From: Chitinophagaceae bacterium
Lineage (GTDB): Bacteria > Bacteroidota > Bacteroidia > Chitinophagales > Chitinophagaceae
Assembly: GCA_027486835.1 (NCBI GenBank)
Contig: JAIXOJ010000023.1
Location: 1 to 64,000 of the forward strand
DNA: 64,000 nt
Direction of reading: 5' to 3'
Made by a program: the position numbers and the translations under genes
Part shown: positions 7,598-17,735 of the stretch, piece after piece
Numbering within the stretch: the first letter of the stretch is position 1
Layout: the number at the start of each line of letters is the position of its first letter
Notes under the pieces: model-generated
What the model was told of the DNA's origin: nothing
The model's database searches: none
What the model saw: the letters and a program-made list of their open reading frames with translations, nothing else

Positions 7598-9079
7598 TCA
7601 CCCTTGAGACAACTTCTCTAAAAACTCCGCCGCCGTCTTTTGCACTGCCTCTTTTTTGCTTTCCTCCCATTTATCATATAGCGGCACCAACATGCCTAAT
7701 CGTTGATTTGCTAGAAAATAGAATCGGTTATTGTTTAGAAAATTCCAGAATAGGGCATCCCATATTTCTTGCCAATCACCTTTGGGATAATCACTCATTT
7801 TCATGATGTAGTTACTGCCGCTGATGTAGGGTTTGGAGGACATCATTCCGCCGTCGGCAAATTGACTCATGCCATACACATTGGGCACCATTACCCAATC
7901 GTAGGCATCAATAAACAGCTCCATAAACCAACGATACACTTCGTTTGGGTCAAATTCGCACAGTAAAAAAAAGTTACCCAATACCATCAATCGCTCAATG
8001 TGGTGGCAATATCCCGTTTTCAACACTTTTTTAATGGTTTCATCTACGGGCACAATTCCGGTAGTGCCATCATAAAAGCTTGGGGGTATTTTTCGGGTAA
8101 AGCCCCAGAAATTCTTGGTGCGCTCTTCCCTACCCACGGCCACATACACCCCACGGATAAACTCCCTCCAGCCCATTATTTGCCGAATAAACCCTTCTAA
8201 AGAATTGAGCGGAATCAAGTCACTAGCTGCCAGCACTAGTGTACGCCCCATTATTTGGGAAGGTGTAATCATTCCCACATTCAGCAGGGGCGTTAACAAA
8301 CTATGTTTTAGCAGGCTTTCTTTTTGTACGATAGCATCTTCATAATCGCCAAATTCAGCTAAACGATGCATCAAAAATTGATGGAGCCACTCCTCCCCTG
8401 ATTGAAAACCAATGGGATACACAATGGCATCGCTCAAAGTGCCGATATTTTGTGAAAAATGTTCGTTTACGTAAGCAATGGCTTCTTGGTGATATAGACC
8501 CACTTGGGGATAAACTACTTGTGGAATAGGTTTGTTTTTGGGATATTTTTTTCGATTCTCTACATCATACGACCATTTACCGCCCACAGGATTGCCCGAA
8601 TCATCCAGTAATATCTTTCTAGCAATTCGTTCTTTCTTATAAAAATCTGCTTGACGAAAATTTGATTTGTCAGGCGAAAAGAAGTCTCCGAGCTGTGCAC
8701 GGCTATTTAAAAACATCGGCGAATCCAGCACCGTGAGCGATAACTGCAGTTGGGTACATCCTTTTTGTAACCGCCGATGTAGCCAATCATCCACCGGATC
8801 TACCACGGCCACTTCCGTAACGCCTTCGGCATGTAGAAATGGTAACAATTGCCGAACATCAGACCTTGCGTCTGTGGTGGGTATATATATAATGGTGTAA
8901 CCCTTTAACACCAGGTAATCTTCATAATATTTCATGGTGGCTCGATGGAAAGCCAGTTTCTGCTGATGGAAATTAAACTGTTGAAAAAACAACCATTCCT
9001 CTACCAAATAAATAGTTCCTGACAAATCGAACAAGGGGTTTTGCGCAAATAGTTGGTGAGGGAAAATCAGTTTTACCAT
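7598..9079 (-). CDS. Cryptochrome/photolyase family protein (FeS-BCP/DPRP type), cluster cysteines missing
   Basis: A 493-residue member of the bacterial cryptochrome/(6-4) photolyase group (COG3046-like). The N-terminal Rossmann-like antenna domain (LIFPHQLF...) is followed by a C-terminal FAD domain with GYCHHIERLMVLGNF and GMSQFADGG. Known members bind [4Fe-4S] through one Cys near the HHIxRL motif (Cys358 here) and three more in a SDYCxxC...CPF loop. Here that loop reads SDYPKGDW at about residues 427-435 and runs directly into LFWNFL, so three ligands and about ten residues are absent. DNA repair by light is the family role. Confidence 0.88.
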   Translation of the reverse strand: MVKLIFPHQLFAQNPLFDLSGTIYLVEEWLFFQQFNFHQQKLAFHRATMKYYEDYLVLKGYTIIYIPTTDARSDVRQLLPFLHAEGVTEVAVVDPVDDWLHRRLQKGCTQLQLSLTVLDSPMFLNSRAQLGDFFSPDKSNFRQADFYKKERIARKILLDDSGNPVGGKWSYDVENRKKYPKNKPIPQVVYPQVGLYHQEAIAYVNEHFSQNIGTLSDAIVYPIGFQSGEEWLHQFLMHRLAEFGDYEDAIVQKESLLKHSLLTPLLNVGMITPSQIMGRTLVLAASDLIPLNSLEGFIRQIMGWREFIRGVYVAVGREERTKNFWGFTRKIPPSFYDGTTGIVPVDETIKKVLKTGYCHHIERLMVLGNFFLLCEFDPNEVYRWFMELFIDAYDWVMVPNVYGMSQFADGGMMSSKPYISGSNYIMKMSDYPKGDWQEIWDALFWNFLNNNRFYFLANQRLGMLVPLYDKWEESKKEAVQKTAAEFLEKLSQG

Positions 9080-9217
9080 AATTATATTTAAAGTTGCGAT
9101 TATTACAGAGATTGCAATATACAGTTCATTGGCGGGAATGTTTTGGTGAGGTGTACCCCCTACCCTAAAACAATATGGTTCAGGAAGGCACAGAAAAGTT
9201 TATAGCTCCTATCATTT

Positions 9218-9533
9218 AAACCTCACCCCAATCTATCTCCAAGGGAGTGGGAACTGGAATGTTAGCCTAGAATAGATTACAAGACATTTTTACACTTTGT
9301 TTATTTGGCGCATCTAAAAAGTTTCTTGCCCCTTATTTAAACCTCACCCCAACCCCTCTCCAAAGGAGCGGGAACTGGAATGTTAGCCTGGTATTGATTA
9401 CAAGACACTTTTACACTTTGTTTATTTGGCGCATCTAACTTGTTTCTCGCCCTTTATTTAAACCTCACCCCAACCCCTCTCCAAGGGAGAGGGAACTGAA
9501 ATATTAGCCTAGAATTGAGCGAAACACTTTTAT
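9218..9533 (+). repeat. Three tandem ~120-bp copies of the CCTCACCCC dispersed repeat
   Basis: Copies start near 9221, 9341 and 9461, spaced 120 bp. Each contains CCTCACCCCAA, a CTCTCC / GGAGNGGGAACTGGAAT hairpin, and TACAAGACA...CACTTTGTTTATTTGGCGCATCTAA. The third is truncated. Further copies lie at 1084-1178 (opposite strand) and 59317-59358. No open reading frame is shared, so these are intergenic repeats that were locally tandem-duplicated. Confidence 0.92.
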
Positions 9534-9610
9534 TCAGCCGTTAGCATGTGTTCCTACATTGCGCAAAAAAGTCCAGATTTGCTTACTTCTATTGGAAAAT
9601 GGGCTACCAT

Positions 9611-9903
9611 ACCATATCAGCATTTAACCCTACCATTTAAGCATTTAACCCTACCATTTAATCATTTAACCCTACCATATCAGCATTTAACCCCACCATA
9701 TCAACATTTAACCCACCATATCAACATTTAACCCCACCATATCAGCATTTAACCCCATCATTTCAGCATTTAACACCATCATTTCAACATTTTACCCTAC
9801 CAAATCATCATTTTAAGCAACCAAGTGAGCAAATTACTATGCCATAGCAACATTTTTCTAGTTCATGGCAGCGTTTTGCAAGATCATAGTATTATTTTGG
9901 GTG
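9611..9903 (+). repeat. 21-bp tandem repeat array B
   Basis: About fourteen units at a 21-bp period (one unit of 20 bp), with consensus ACCATATCAGCATTTAACCC plus one base. The first seven are nearly uniform. From 9757 they decay but keep phase, and the last four (to 9903) retain only CAT...CATTT positions. The array ends 210 bp before the start of the helical protein gene at 10114. There is no spacer variation, so it is not a CRISPR. Confidence 0.95.
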
Positions 9904-9995
9904 CTCGACACTTTAAGAAGAATAATGTGAAAAATTAAACACTATTCCACTATGTTACTCATCATTATTCTAGTAAAAACGGCACATTTTTTGGA

Positions 9996-10010
9996 CTTTT
10001 TGGAAGAAAT
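9996..10010 (+). promoter_or_regulatory. Upstream motif shared by array-linked loci (B)
   Basis: CTTTTTGGAAGAAAT, 118 bp upstream of the ATG, matches CTTTTTGGCAGAAAA at 55956 in locus D at 13 of 15 bases and CTTTCTGAAAAAAG at 43550 in locus C loosely. It lies between the array and the presumed promoter in all three. Confidence 0.5.
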
Positions 10011-10113
10011 TTCCTGTTTTTAAAAAATTTTTAAAAAAAATTGCTGCCAAATCATTTATTCCCCTACATTCGCTTCATGAAACAATAAATGCTTAACTGA
10101 TTAAAGAATACCC

Positions 10114-11022
10114 ATGGATAAAGTAGTTCAGAACACAGAAACAAGAGTGGTCAAAGTCATTGACTTTTTCGACGAAAAAGAGAACAATGATATATTAAAT
10201 CCCATTGAAGAAATTAGGAATCCTGTAACTGATTTAAAAGCATTACACAAGGACTACGTTACTGCTGCAAAAATTCAATTGGCGCCACATACTACTAGAG
10301 AAGCAGTGGATAAAGCAAGAAAAGCCTTTGCGAGTAAATTGAAAATAAAGCTAGACAGGGTACACGCTACGGTAAAAAAATCGGGCAATAATAATTTACT
10401 AACCTTGGTGGAAAAACCTATGTCGTATATAATGAGTGCGACCAAGGGCGAGGCAACTATTAATGCACAAATTATTATTGATGAACTAGAAAAATACGTA
10501 CCTGATTTACTAAAGAATAAACTGAATAAGGACGATATTGCTGAATTGAGGGCTTTATTAGCAGCTTATGACGACATAAAAGATTTACCCCTTGAATCAA
10601 TTGATAAAAAGAAAGTAAAAGGAACCAATGCTTTGGCTGCTTTAGACCAAAAAGCAAAAGCAATTTTCACTGAATTGAAAATTGGTATTAATGGATTTTT
10701 GTCGGATAATCCTACTTTGAAGGAAAGTTTTTTGGCTGCGCTTGCTGCGCCAAAAATGCCTAAAAAAAGCAATACGGCAAACATAAAATTAGTGGATGAA
10801 AGTGGTAATCCCTTTACCGGTAAGGCAAGGTTGTATGATATTAAGTCAAGGGCCAAAAGAACCCCTTCTTTCAAAGCCAATTCTAATGGTGTAATTCCTA
10901 TTAAAGGCCATAAAGTGGGTAAATTTCCTTTCAAACTCGTTATAAAGGGCAAGCCAGATATTATGGTGACTGTTGAATTTATTAAGGCTGAGGAAGTGGA
11001 GTTTGTGGTTGTTGTTAAGTAA
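10114..11022 (+). CDS. Unknown helical protein with C-terminal Ig-like domain, linked to array B
   Basis: A 302-residue protein I do not recognise. Residues 1 to about 215 are Lys/Glu/Ala-rich and predicted helical (for example the stretch around TREAVDKARKAFASKLKIKLDRV). Residues 225-302 look like a small beta-sandwich of the carboxypeptidase-regulatory type (IKLVDESGNPFTGKARLYD...). There is no signal peptide, membrane segment or cysteine-rich site, so a cytosolic role is likely. It lies 210 bp after array B behind an AT-rich leader with a TACATTCG box (10065-10072). Its setting matches the genes at 43650 and 56053 although the sequences differ. Confidence 0.8.
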   Translation: MDKVVQNTETRVVKVIDFFDEKENNDILNPIEEIRNPVTDLKALHKDYVTAAKIQLAPHTTREAVDKARKAFASKLKIKLDRVHATVKKSGNNNLLTLVEKPMSYIMSATKGEATINAQIIIDELEKYVPDLLKNKLNKDDIAELRALLAAYDDIKDLPLESIDKKKVKGTNALAALDQKAKAIFTELKIGINGFLSDNPTLKESFLAALAAPKMPKKSNTANIKLVDESGNPFTGKARLYDIKSRAKRTPSFKANSNGVIPIKGHKVGKFPFKLVIKGKPDIMVTVEFIKAEEVEFVVVVK

Positions 11023-11240
11023 GCATAAAACAATGGTAATAGTAATGGAGTTTGGAAATTTAATTTGACTGCTTAGATGGGATTCTCTTCGATTATATCT
11101 AGCCCAGCGGAATATGAAAAAAGTGTAGAAGGAGCTTTACTGATGTAAAATATTATTTATTAGAAATTTAAGCAACTTTACAAGTTACAAACATTAGACA
11201 GAAAATTATCCTTGAAGGGATTTGTACGAAACTCATAGCG

Positions 11241-13907
11241 ATGAACAGAAAACTATTTGAAATTAGGAACTTAGAGAGAAAATCAATCATTTGGCTTACG
11301 GGAATCTTATTGCTTCTATTTTCTTGCTTTTTCATTTATCAACTGAAGTTTAACAATGAAAAAAATTTTTTGAAATTTCATGAAAAGAGTGACTACTCAC
11401 CTTTAACTCAAATTGACAAGGGTTTTTACGGAAAAGTAAATAGTTGCTTGAAGAAAGCACTTTTAGAGAAATATAATGTTGAATACGATATTACAAAACT
11501 TGACAGTGTTTACGGACGACTTAAATTTTATTACCCAACAGACACAACAGATTATCTTGTTTCAGTTGATGACATTCGTTTAATTGATTTTGTTCCTGAC
11601 GAAAAAGATAAAGGCGAACTTGCTTTTTACTTCAATAGCGATTTTAAAAACATAATTGAAAAACAAAGAAAGAACTTAACTCAAAAGTATTTCAACATTG
11701 AGTGGAACAGAGCCAAAAGCAAGATTGTACAAATAACTATTGACACAACGCTTTTTAATCTCTCACTTCAAAATGATAATTGGAAAGGGACTTTGAAATT
11801 CAAAGACCCGTTTGTAGAAGTTGATTCTAAAGTAAAATACATATCAACAGGAAAAATAGTTGTTCCTCTATTTACAAGCAATGTTGATTCAACTTTATTT
11901 TACAATAGTGCTATTAAGAAAGATTGGTATGAAATTGAACCACTTAGAACTTCAACCTATTCTGTTGACGATTATGTAAATATGTACAACTCCTTGAATG
12001 ACATTAATCCTGAGAATAGTCAAACAATAAATTTTAATTACCCAATAAAAGATGATGATAGGGAATATTCTATCAGGTTTTTGAATCAGGACAAAAAAAT
12101 ATTTATACAAACTCAAAATATTGATTTAGAAATTTTCGGTAGTAAGAAGATTATTCGTTTTACTCATGATGCCACTATTCAGGTTAATTCGTCTTTTGAT
12201 ATTCTCAAAATTGATGTAACCCCGAGAGGGCATTCAAAAGAACCCACCATTTACATCTCAAACATTTCTCCCTTCTCAATAGCTTCTAAACCATTGAATG
12301 AAGGTGTATCAGGCGAACGTTTACATATTGACACAAACTATTTGGACCTCTTTTCTTTACAACAAATACGGCAAATAGAATCTGGTATCGGTTCAAAAGA
12401 CAGCATCACCCATGTTGACTTAAGCACTAACATCATTTTGTCCAAATTTCTTGAACAGAAAATTAAGGAAACAGTTTCTTTATTAACCAAAAATAAAAAC
12501 TTTTGCCAACGACCTGATGATGTTTTTGAGATGAGTGTTTGCTTAATGGATATTAGTACAGGAGAAATTATTGCAGCACCGTTTTACAGTAATGAGTTTG
12601 AGAAGAACAATATTGACGAAGTTGTTTACCAGCGAAATTTCAATTTGGCAAGACATGATATTGGCAGTACATTTAAACCACTGATTTCTTATGCTGCTTA
12701 TTTAAAATACAAATCCTTATCAGACTTTCAACTATTGCCTGCATACACCGATGCAAATGAAAAGGGAGAATGTGAAATACTGGGATATAAAACAATTCAC
12801 TATGGCTTTAAAAAGGATAAAACTAAAAACCCTTTGTTTTGGTCTGGGTCATCTGTAAATCGGCTAGAATTCTTATCTCAATCCCACGACAATTTTCCTA
12901 TTGCTTTGTCTATGCTTGCATTGACAGAACAAAATGACCCTGCCTATACCTTCCTTATTTCTAACAAATTAAACAATACTGCTATCAATAATTTGCATCA
13001 AATTAATGGTGACACTTCCAGTAGAATTTTATACATGCCATCCAATGAAAGAACAAAGTTCAAGGATATTTCAAATTCTTCTTTCATAAATATCATTTCA
13101 AATCTTTATGATGTTGAATCCGAGAACAAAGACAGCACTTACAACACTATCACCTATGACACTCATTCATGGGATAATTTGAAAACTCATAAAAAAGTTT
13201 TTCACTCTCTTTATCCTGATATTGTTTACTTGGGAACAGACAGATTTGGGAACATCGGTTCGGAGAGAAATGACTTTAAAAAGTTTGAAGGTTTTGTTCT
13301 TGGGCAGGGAGATAATCTTTGGACTAATGTGAAACTTGCTGAGGCATATTCACGACTCTTATCAAAACATAAAGTAACTGCTTCGTTCTTGCAGCATAAT
13401 TCAAGTTCATTTCCAAGTTTATTTCAAGACCCTCATTCTTTATTTCAATCAGAAAGCAATAAGCATTATCAGTTTAATGTAACAACAACCGACGCAAATA
13501 ATTCGTGGAGTGATTTCATGAGAGATTGGAGAACAGCCGTTCAAATTAATACTCCTACATTATTATTGAAAACTGCAATTAACAATTTTCAAAAAGGAGT
13601 TTTAAGAAATGGCGATTATTATTTTTATTGCAAGACTGGCACACCTCAAGAAAACAATGAACATGAAAACGAAAAGGTTTTCAAGAAAGGAAAGTCGCAA
13701 GTATGGTGGGATGAGGGAGTTTTTGTTTTTGGCGTTACTAACAAAGACCCTAATTACCCGAAAGGAATTGTTGGCGTTGTTTACATCAAACATTTATCGT
13801 TGAATAAAATCACAAAGGGTGTAGAATCATCCACAGCAAGAGATTTTCTACAACCTGACATTTTTCAAAAAATTATGTTCTTTAACCAAAACCGTTTCAA
13901 ACAATGA
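11241..13907 (+). CDS. Divergent class-B penicillin-binding-protein-like transpeptidase
   Basis: An 888-residue protein with one N-terminal membrane anchor (about residues 15-36) and a large extracytoplasmic part. The C-terminal half carries penicillin-binding motifs: STFK (Ser476, Lys479) in GSTFKPLISYAA, SHD (Ser548-Asp550) in place of SxN as in some PBP2 enzymes, and KTGT (Lys798-Thr801). VCLMDISTGEIIA preceding the active site is also typical. The expected role is peptidoglycan cross-linking. The N-terminal 400 residues are unlike standard PBPs. First gene of a six-gene operon, overlapping the next by ATGA. Base composition is AT-richer than the flanks. Confidence 0.72.
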   Translation: MNRKLFEIRNLERKSIIWLTGILLLLFSCFFIYQLKFNNEKNFLKFHEKSDYSPLTQIDKGFYGKVNSCLKKALLEKYNVEYDITKLDSVYGRLKFYYPTDTTDYLVSVDDIRLIDFVPDEKDKGELAFYFNSDFKNIIEKQRKNLTQKYFNIEWNRAKSKIVQITIDTTLFNLSLQNDNWKGTLKFKDPFVEVDSKVKYISTGKIVVPLFTSNVDSTLFYNSAIKKDWYEIEPLRTSTYSVDDYVNMYNSLNDINPENSQTINFNYPIKDDDREYSIRFLNQDKKIFIQTQNIDLEIFGSKKIIRFTHDATIQVNSSFDILKIDVTPRGHSKEPTIYISNISPFSIASKPLNEGVSGERLHIDTNYLDLFSLQQIRQIESGIGSKDSITHVDLSTNIILSKFLEQKIKETVSLLTKNKNFCQRPDDVFEMSVCLMDISTGEIIAAPFYSNEFEKNNIDEVVYQRNFNLARHDIGSTFKPLISYAAYLKYKSLSDFQLLPAYTDANEKGECEILGYKTIHYGFKKDKTKNPLFWSGSSVNRLEFLSQSHDNFPIALSMLALTEQNDPAYTFLISNKLNNTAINNLHQINGDTSSRILYMPSNERTKFKDISNSSFINIISNLYDVESENKDSTYNTITYDTHSWDNLKTHKKVFHSLYPDIVYLGTDRFGNIGSERNDFKKFEGFVLGQGDNLWTNVKLAEAYSRLLSKHKVTASFLQHNSSSFPSLFQDPHSLFQSESNKHYQFNVTTTDANNSWSDFMRDWRTAVQINTPTLLLKTAINNFQKGVLRNGDYYFYCKTGTPQENNEHENEKVFKKGKSQVWWDEGVFVFGVTNKDPNYPKGIVGVVYIKHLSLNKITKGVESSTARDFLQPDIFQKIMFFNQNRFKQ

Positions 13908-16510
13908 AGCGCATACTTTACATATTGCCTCTACTCATATTCCTGTATTCATGTAAGGACGCTTTGGTTCTAGATATTAAAACAGTTTCGTTTGATAAAG
14001 CAGACACAATTCTATTTGGCAACAATCAGGACATTATTATCAATGGCTTACCTGATTCAACCTTATCGCTTTCATATTCCGATACTGATTCAACTTTTTC
14101 ATGGCAACTAAATAAACCTGCATACTTCAAAATAAACGGCAAAACACAAAATGCAGTGATGCTGGATTCTGTCAAAGAAATTACGATTGGAAGTAAAAGC
14201 TCTTTTGACATTAAAAACATCAAGGCAATTACAGAAAAGTTCCCCGAAAAAGATGATGGTGTGAAATACATTAGACTAGGTAACTTACTCAAAGCAGCAT
14301 TCCACACTAATAATCCTTTACTTGATTCACTTAATTCTATAGTTGCTTGTGATAGAAATAAAGATGATGTGCCTAAATTGATAATTCTTGATACGATTGT
14401 TTCTGTAATAAAAGTAAACGGTGAGCCGCAAGGATTTAAAGCGTCCGCCAAATTTGATTCAAATAAAATTGACATTGAATTTTTCAGAACATTCAATTCA
14501 GTTATGCTTGACACAATAAATAGTAAATCGTATCATATTGGAGACACAGTTTATTACTCAACTGTAAAATCTTTTTACACTCCTTTTGGTGCAAGCAAGT
14601 TAAGCATTGAAGCAAATGGAAAACTTGATGTTTCATTCAACAGATATTTCAGAGCAGTTATTCCTAAACTCTCAATTGATTCAGCTTTCTCAAAAAACAA
14701 TTCAATTCCTGTAAGCATCAAACAGAAAGCTCAATCCAACACTTACAGTAATGAGATTTACACTTCAAATATTTCAAACAGTAATTCATTTGAATTTGGA
14801 ACAGTAGATAATTCTTTGAAATTTATTCAAACCAAAAACAACACACTTGTAAACGGAAACAATTTAATTAGCTTCAAAATCAATAAGTGTACATTCTTAA
14901 AGTCAATATTGCCCCTGATTTTCGTTTTTACTTTCGGACTTATTGTAATCTACTTTGTAACAGAAAAGAACGATATTTATGAAATTGAATCCTCTCAGGG
15001 AGAAAGCGATAAATGGCGAAATCATTTTTGGATATTATTCACTGCATTATTTTTTCTCTCGGTAGGCAGAATTTTCATTGGTTACAACTTGTCGTTTACA
15101 GCACCTTACTTTTCATTTGCTTTCCCTACTGCAATAATCGTATCACCTTTATTACTCTTAACCGTTCTTTATATTTGGTTAATATTCATTCTGCATAATG
15201 ACCAAGATGCGATTGGTCGTAAATGCAGATATGCTATGGTTGTGGTTCCAATTGTCCTTTGGTGTGTATTGCGTTACTTTGTAATTGACAAACACTTTCC
15301 ATTTTACATGCAGGATTTTCATAGAACTTTTGTATGGAATCTATTTAGAATGGGAGATAATTATGTTCATTATTTAACAATTGTATTGCTTACCTTTTTC
15401 TTAATTCCAATTTCAATACAGTTACTTCCTCTTAGCAGAAACAAGGATACCTCATTTAAGCATTTGCTTTACTTAATATCTTTAGCTTTACTTGCTATAG
15501 GGTTTATCAGATTTGGTAAAAACTCCTATTCTGTGTCAGCATTATTGCTTGCCGTTTGGACTCTTATCGGCTTAGGAAATAAAGGAGTATTAAGCTTAAC
15601 TGGTAATTCAAAGAGTGCTAATTATATAGTTAAACTTTTCAAGCAAAAGGTGAAGCTAGCTCTTGATGTTAATTATGTAGAACGGCTATTTAAATTTGTT
15701 TTGATAGTAACATTGCCTCTAATAGTGGCACTTCTATTAGCCTTATGGAATAGTGATGGAGGTTATTTTATAAATGTTATTATATTCCCTACTATAATTT
15801 CCGTTGTTCTTTTCGGGATTTATAAATACTATTCAGATGCAGATTCAGGCATCAACTGGAACAAAACAAAATTTGGATTTTTCGGTAATATAGGCTTTAT
15901 CTATATTGTCTTTGTCGGCTCATTCTTTTGGGCTAAAAACAAATCTCAAGGATATAACCCACTTGAAAGCGGAAGAATGGGAAGCCGATTTACTTCATTC
16001 TTTGATTTCAACACCGTTCATGAATACGGAACTAGAGAATCTGAAAAACAAGCACAGTTCTTTGCGGAACTTTCCAAATATTCCTATCCTTCTCAACACA
16101 GTCTGTATGAACCTATTCACCCCGGTATCAGTTCGTTTATTGACCCTGTTGTAAAAAATGATTTAAGTGTTCCGTTTGGATTGATTTATCCATTTGGAGA
16201 AAAATGGTTGATACCTGTTTTGGGGTTAATTCTCATTTGGAGTATTATTTTCTTTTCGGTATTACGAACAACAATTACTCCAACAGCCAATTTCAACAAT
16301 CAGCGATATTTTACGCAATATGCCATAATCAGAATTTATTGTGCTTGTATGTTAGTGGGTTCAGGACAATGGCTCATTGCATCTTATTACAATATCGTTC
16401 CGTTTACAGGCAGATTGATTTTTGGCTTAGGGCAGGATTCTATTGCGGAAGTGTTTGAAACGATATTTTTATTTTCCTATATGGGCTTAATCAGTAAAAC
16501 AGATTCTTAA
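13904..16510 (+). CDS. Membrane protein with extracytoplasmic lipoprotein-like domain and SEDS (FtsW/RodA)-like region
   Basis: An 868-residue protein. The N-terminus (...LLIFLYSC, Cys17) resembles a lipoprotein signal and precedes about 310 beta-rich residues. From about residue 330 there are many transmembrane helices. The C-terminus resembles SEDS glycosyltransferases: a segment ending PFGEKWLIPVLGLILIW in the place of IGEELG..G, then GQWLIASYYNIVPFTGRLIF followed by a short loop and final helix, like the [23 protein letters not shown] end of FtsW/RodA. Coupling to the PBP-like gene (4-bp overlap) fits a SEDS-bPBP synthase pair. SEDS membership is inferred by eye. Confidence 0.55.
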   Translation: MKRILYILPLLIFLYSCKDALVLDIKTVSFDKADTILFGNNQDIIINGLPDSTLSLSYSDTDSTFSWQLNKPAYFKINGKTQNAVMLDSVKEITIGSKSSFDIKNIKAITEKFPEKDDGVKYIRLGNLLKAAFHTNNPLLDSLNSIVACDRNKDDVPKLIILDTIVSVIKVNGEPQGFKASAKFDSNKIDIEFFRTFNSVMLDTINSKSYHIGDTVYYSTVKSFYTPFGASKLSIEANGKLDVSFNRYFRAVIPKLSIDSAFSKNNSIPVSIKQKAQSNTYSNEIYTSNISNSNSFEFGTVDNSLKFIQTKNNTLVNGNNLISFKINKCTFLKSILPLIFVFTFGLIVIYFVTEKNDIYEIESSQGESDKWRNHFWILFTALFFLSVGRIFIGYNLSFTAPYFSFAFPTAIIVSPLLLLTVLYIWLIFILHNDQDAIGRKCRYAMVVVPIVLWCVLRYFVIDKHFPFYMQDFHRTFVWNLFRMGDNYVHYLTIVLLTFFLIPISIQLLPLSRNKDTSFKHLLYLISLALLAIGFIRFGKNSYSVSALLLAVWTLIGLGNKGVLSLTGNSKSANYIVKLFKQKVKLALDVNYVERLFKFVLIVTLPLIVALLLALWNSDGGYFINVIIFPTIISVVLFGIYKYYSDADSGINWNKTKFGFFGNIGFIYIVFVGSFFWAKNKSQGYNPLESGRMGSRFTSFFDFNTVHEYGTRESEKQAQFFAELSKYSYPSQHSLYEPIHPGISSFIDPVVKNDLSVPFGLIYPFGEKWLIPVLGLILIWSIIFFSVLRTTITPTANFNNQRYFTQYAIIRIYCACMLVGSGQWLIASYYNIVPFTGRLIFGLGQDSIAEVFETIFLFSYMGLISKTDS

Positions 16511-16511
16511 A

Positions 16512-17735
16512 ATGACTCCAAAAGAAATAACCTTTAAAACGATCATAAAATTTCTATTGCGCTTTGCTCTATTGAATTGTGTTTGGATTATTCCTGCAAT
16601 AGCTTTTTTTATACATGGCACATTGCTAAAAGTTTTATTCTTTTCCTTTTTGGTTTCCTACACTTACCTATCAGCATTAAAGCATTTTGGGAAAAAAATA
16701 GTAACACTTCAAAAAGTAGCCGTCGGAATAAGTTTAACGTATTGGATAACCGTATTCATATTTTTAGGTCTTACTGGAGTTGCTACTTATGAGGGTATTG
16801 TAAATGTGTTTGGCTTAACCGGTAGGCGCGTACTATTTGCAGTAGTTTTTGCAATTGGTATTCCATTGGCATTGTTAGTTATTACGTTAATAATTAAAGA
16901 GCGAAAAACACCATCTGTGATATTAGGAGCACTCATACTTTACATGCTTTTCGATTTTATGACAGCCCTCCCTTATAATTTTCTATTTTTCTACGAACAT
17001 TTGAAAACGGCATCCAATGTTGAATTCGATAGGAGAAATTTGACATTAGTAATAAATGCTTGCGATTCCGTTATTTCGCCTAAATATGAAACAGCTGTAA
17101 AACAGCTTAGAAATATCAATAGTAAAGTATCAAATGCAATGAAAGAAGATGCAACAAACAAGCAAAAAAGATGGGAGAGTGATAAAGATGCACTTAAAGA
17201 ACAACTAAAAGAGGGAACGATATCTCAAGAAGAATACAATAGGCAATTTAATTCCTTAAAGGGAAAATATAGACCTAGTGAAATAAAAAGATCTGACAGT
17301 GATAATAACATTATTAATAATGCAAGTGCAGATTCTATCAGCTATAAAGGGTTGTTAGATACATTGCATACTTGCAAAAAATGGAAACTTAGACTAGATA
17401 GAATTACAAATACCGAAAATGCAAAAAGTTTAGGTGACAGTATAAAAATGGATATAATTTCAGTATGCAATGGTAGTAGAGACACAACGTTAATGGGCAA
17501 TGTAAATTTACTTTATCCCAATAAACCCTCCGCATTGCAGTCCATAAAGCAGCTGTACAGGTTTATAGGAAATAAGATTGTCGGCAAAGAAATGAAAATT
17601 ACAGATAATTCAAACCAGAGCTATGACAAAGACACGGATATGCTGATTATGATGAGCCTTTCTTCGTCATTGGTTATTGATATTCTACCTTTGCTATTAA
17701 GTTTATTGTATGCCAAGTTTAAGAGAGATGATTAA
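16512..17735 (+). CDS. Unknown membrane protein with helical extracytoplasmic or cytoplasmic insert
   Basis: A 407-residue protein. The first 160 residues contain four or five hydrophobic helices. Residues about 165-370 are charged and helical, with a coiled-coil-like run around KKQRWESDKDALKEQLKEGTISQ-type sequence and a short QEEYNRQF segment. A last hydrophobic helix (about 375-397) ends in KFKRDD. I do not recognise a family. It starts one base after the SEDS-like gene stop and overlaps the following gene by 26 bp, so it is translated as part of the same unit and may be a scaffold for the complex. Confidence 0.75.
   Translation: MTPKEITFKTIIKFLLRFALLNCVWIIPAIAFFIHGTLLKVLFFSFLVSYTYLSALKHFGKKIVTLQKVAVGISLTYWITVFIFLGLTGVATYEGIVNVFGLTGRRVLFAVVFAIGIPLALLVITLIIKERKTPSVILGALILYMLFDFMTALPYNFLFFYEHLKTASNVEFDRRNLTLVINACDSVISPKYETAVKQLRNINSKVSNAMKEDATNKQKRWESDKDALKEQLKEGTISQEEYNRQFNSLKGKYRPSEIKRSDSDNNIINNASADSISYKGLLDTLHTCKKWKLRLDRITNTENAKSLGDSIKMDIISVCNGSRDTTLMGNVNLLYPNKPSALQSIKQLYRFIGNKIVGKEMKITDNSNQSYDKDTDMLIMMSLSSSLVIDILPLLLSLLYAKFKRDD

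Noticed and set aside
9546-9731. Reading frame ending in repeated QHLTLPY-type residues
   Set aside because: It is array B translated; codons merely reflect the repeat unit.
9611-9903. CRISPR array
   Set aside because: The 21-bp units follow each other without unique spacers and no cas genes are present. The same applies to the other arrays.
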